From the NCBI RefSeq assembly GCF_001280435.1, contig NZ_LBIP01000013.1, forward strand, positions 868,001-932,000: DNA of 64,000 nt, read 5' to 3'. The DNA comes from Mangrovimonas xylaniphaga. GTDB taxonomy: Bacteria; Bacteroidota; Bacteroidia; Flavobacteriales; Flavobacteriaceae. The notes beneath the pieces are model-generated. The model did not search any database. It saw nothing but the letters and a program-made list of their open reading frames with translations, and was not told where the DNA came from. Below, in pieces: positions 63,113-64,000 of the stretch. The stretch's first letter is position 1; each line of letters begins with the position of its first letter. The translations under genes were made by a program, and so were the position numbers.

Positions 63113-64000
63113 CTATTCTTCCTCCAGAACTTTTAAAGAGACCACGTCAATTTTGGTTGAAGAGACTTCCAAAATAGTAAACAGATAGTTTTCAATCATG
63201 ACCTGATCATTCAATTGCGGAATCTCCTCCGTTTCATCCACAATCAAACCACCCAAAGTTTCATAATTTTCCCCTTCTGGCAGATCCAATTTATAGGTTT
63301 CGTTAATATAGTCTACTTCCAGACGTGCAGAGAATTTATAATTCCTGTCATCAATTTTTTCCTCTATCAATGCAATGGTATCGTGTTCGTCCTCAATTTC
63401 ACCAAACAACTCCTCTACAATATCCTCCACAGTCATGATGCCGGCTGTTCCGCCGTATTCATCAATTACCACGGCGATACTCTTACGTTTTTTAGTGAGA
63501 ATGTTCAACACATCCTTTGCCAACATAGTTTCCGGGACAAACTCTACCGGAAGAATAATGGATTTTATGGAAGTTGGCTTTTTGAACAATTCAAAGGAAT
63601 GCACATAACCCAACACATCATCAATAGAATCTTTGTAAACCAAAATTTTGGAAAGCCCAGAGGCGGTAAACAGTCCACTGATGTTCTTTATAGTATCATG
63701 CACTTCAACAGCGATAATTTCGGTTCTTGGCACCATTACTTCTCTCGCCTTTACTTCGGAAAACTCTAAAGCCTTTTGGAAAATCTGGATTTCACTGTCT
63801 ACTTCATCATGCTCTTCCACCGATTCCATTTGTTCACTGATGTAGTTCCCTAATTCCACTTTAGTCATAGCCAAACGTACATCATCGCCATCGGTTTTAA
63901 AAAAACGACGCAAAACACTGTCTGAAATCCACATTACAAAAGAGGAAATAAACCAAAACAACAAATAGAATAGATAGGCTGGAAAAGCGAAAATCTTTAA
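63113..64000 (-). CDS. gldE: GldE-like CBS/CorC domain membrane protein, N-terminus cut by window edge
   Basis: The frame stays open to the right edge, so the start lies outside; at least 295 codons are present. The edge-side part is the end of a DUF21-type membrane domain (LFWFISSFVMWISDSVLRRFF). A CBS pair follows (VMVPRTEIIAVEVHDTI ... ILTKKRKSIAVVIDEYGGTAGIMTVEDIVEELFGEI), then a CorC_HlyC domain with LPEGENYETLGGLIVDETEEIPQ. In gliding flavobacteria this architecture is GldE, tied to GldD and gliding, while close relatives are CorC/HlyC-type transport proteins. Without the N-terminus and the gldD neighbour the gldE symbol is probable, not certain. Confidence 0.8.
   Translation of the reverse strand, partial: LKIFAFPAYLFYLLFWFISSFVMWISDSVLRRFFKTDGDDVRLAMTKVELGNYISEQMESVEEHDEVDSEIQIFQKALEFSEVKAREVMVPRTEIIAVEVHDTIKNISGLFTASGLSKILVYKDSIDDVLGYVHSFELFKKPTSIKSIILPVEFVPETMLAKDVLNILTKKRKSIAVVIDEYGGTAGIMTVEDIVEELFGEIEDEHDTIALIEEKIDDRNYKFSARLEVDYINETYKLDLPEGENYETLGGLIVDETEEIPQLNDQVMIENYLFTILEVSSTKIDVVSLKVLEEE

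Noticed and set aside
63215-63769. 184-codon plus-strand frame opposite gldE
   Set aside because: It is antisense to a strongly conserved CBS/CorC domain and has no family features; it arises from the codon use of the real gene.
1-64000. CRISPR array, insertion sequence, prophage or rRNA genes
   Set aside because: No regularly spaced repeats, transposase motifs, phage genes or rRNA-like stretches were found on either strand.

Overview
The window looks like a chromosomal segment of a marine-type member of the Flavobacteriaceae (Bacteroidota). This rests on low GC, a secreted protein with a type IX secretion (T9SS) C-terminal sorting domain, a GldE-type gliding/CBS gene at the right edge, a division and cell wall (dcw) cluster ending in an unusually long ftsZ, promoters of the TTG / TAnnTTTG type, and few Shine-Dalgarno sequences.

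Region 1 (1-20145, all minus strand) is a surface polysaccharide locus. Read in the direction of transcription it starts with nucleotide-sugar genes: gmd and fcl (GDP-L-fucose), ugd (UDP-glucuronate) and two NAD-dependent epimerases. Then come the Wzm/Wzt ABC exporter with a C-terminal cargo-recognition domain, a WbsX-type GH99-like protein, several GT2 and GT-B glycosyltransferases, a second flippase-like ABC transporter, and a pyruvyltransferase-like gene cut by the left edge. Four separate sulfotransferase-like genes are scattered through it, so the product is probably a sulfated, fucose- and uronate-containing glycan. The outer part is AT-rich with long gene-free gaps, a (GAA)10 microsatellite, a 28-bp perfect palindrome and a 21-bp tandem duplication.

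Region 2 (20146-26678, plus strand) holds a large T9SS-exported protein followed by the most unusual locus here: a 60-residue secreted-type peptide with a Tat-like leader and a Gly/Pro-rich tail, a PqqD-like/HprK-like kinase fusion, and an NTP_transf_5-type nucleotidyltransferase. It resembles the tailoring part of some lasso-peptide clusters, without a recognisable cyclase or leader peptidase. The peptide has its own well-formed promoter. A strong intrinsic-terminator-like hairpin lies inside the first codons of the kinase gene, suggesting attenuation between peptide and enzymes.

Region 3 (26675-43890, minus strand) carries an MtfA-like peptidase, a tRNA-Arg(UCG), yqeY, and a complete dcw cluster (mraZ-rsmH-ftsL-ftsI-murE-mraY-murD-ftsW-murG-murC-ftsQ-ftsA-ftsZ). 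Three 10-bp-spaced GTGGTA boxes precede mraZ and look like the MraZ operator. They also show that mraZ probably starts at a TTG codon.

Region 4 (44193-64000) is mixed housekeeping: an alpha/beta hydrolase and engB; an oligopeptide-type ABC permease and a tail-specific protease; surE, a small membrane protein, lpxB, an NlpC/P60 lipoprotein and comEC; a thioredoxin-like protein; two POT peptide transporters; class II HMG-CoA reductase with a GYDIA-type GHMP kinase (mevalonate pathway); a PpiD-like foldase; and a gldE-like gene cut by the right edge. No CRISPR array, rRNA, insertion sequence or prophage was seen. Site coordinates inside homopolymer-rich stretches may be off by one base.
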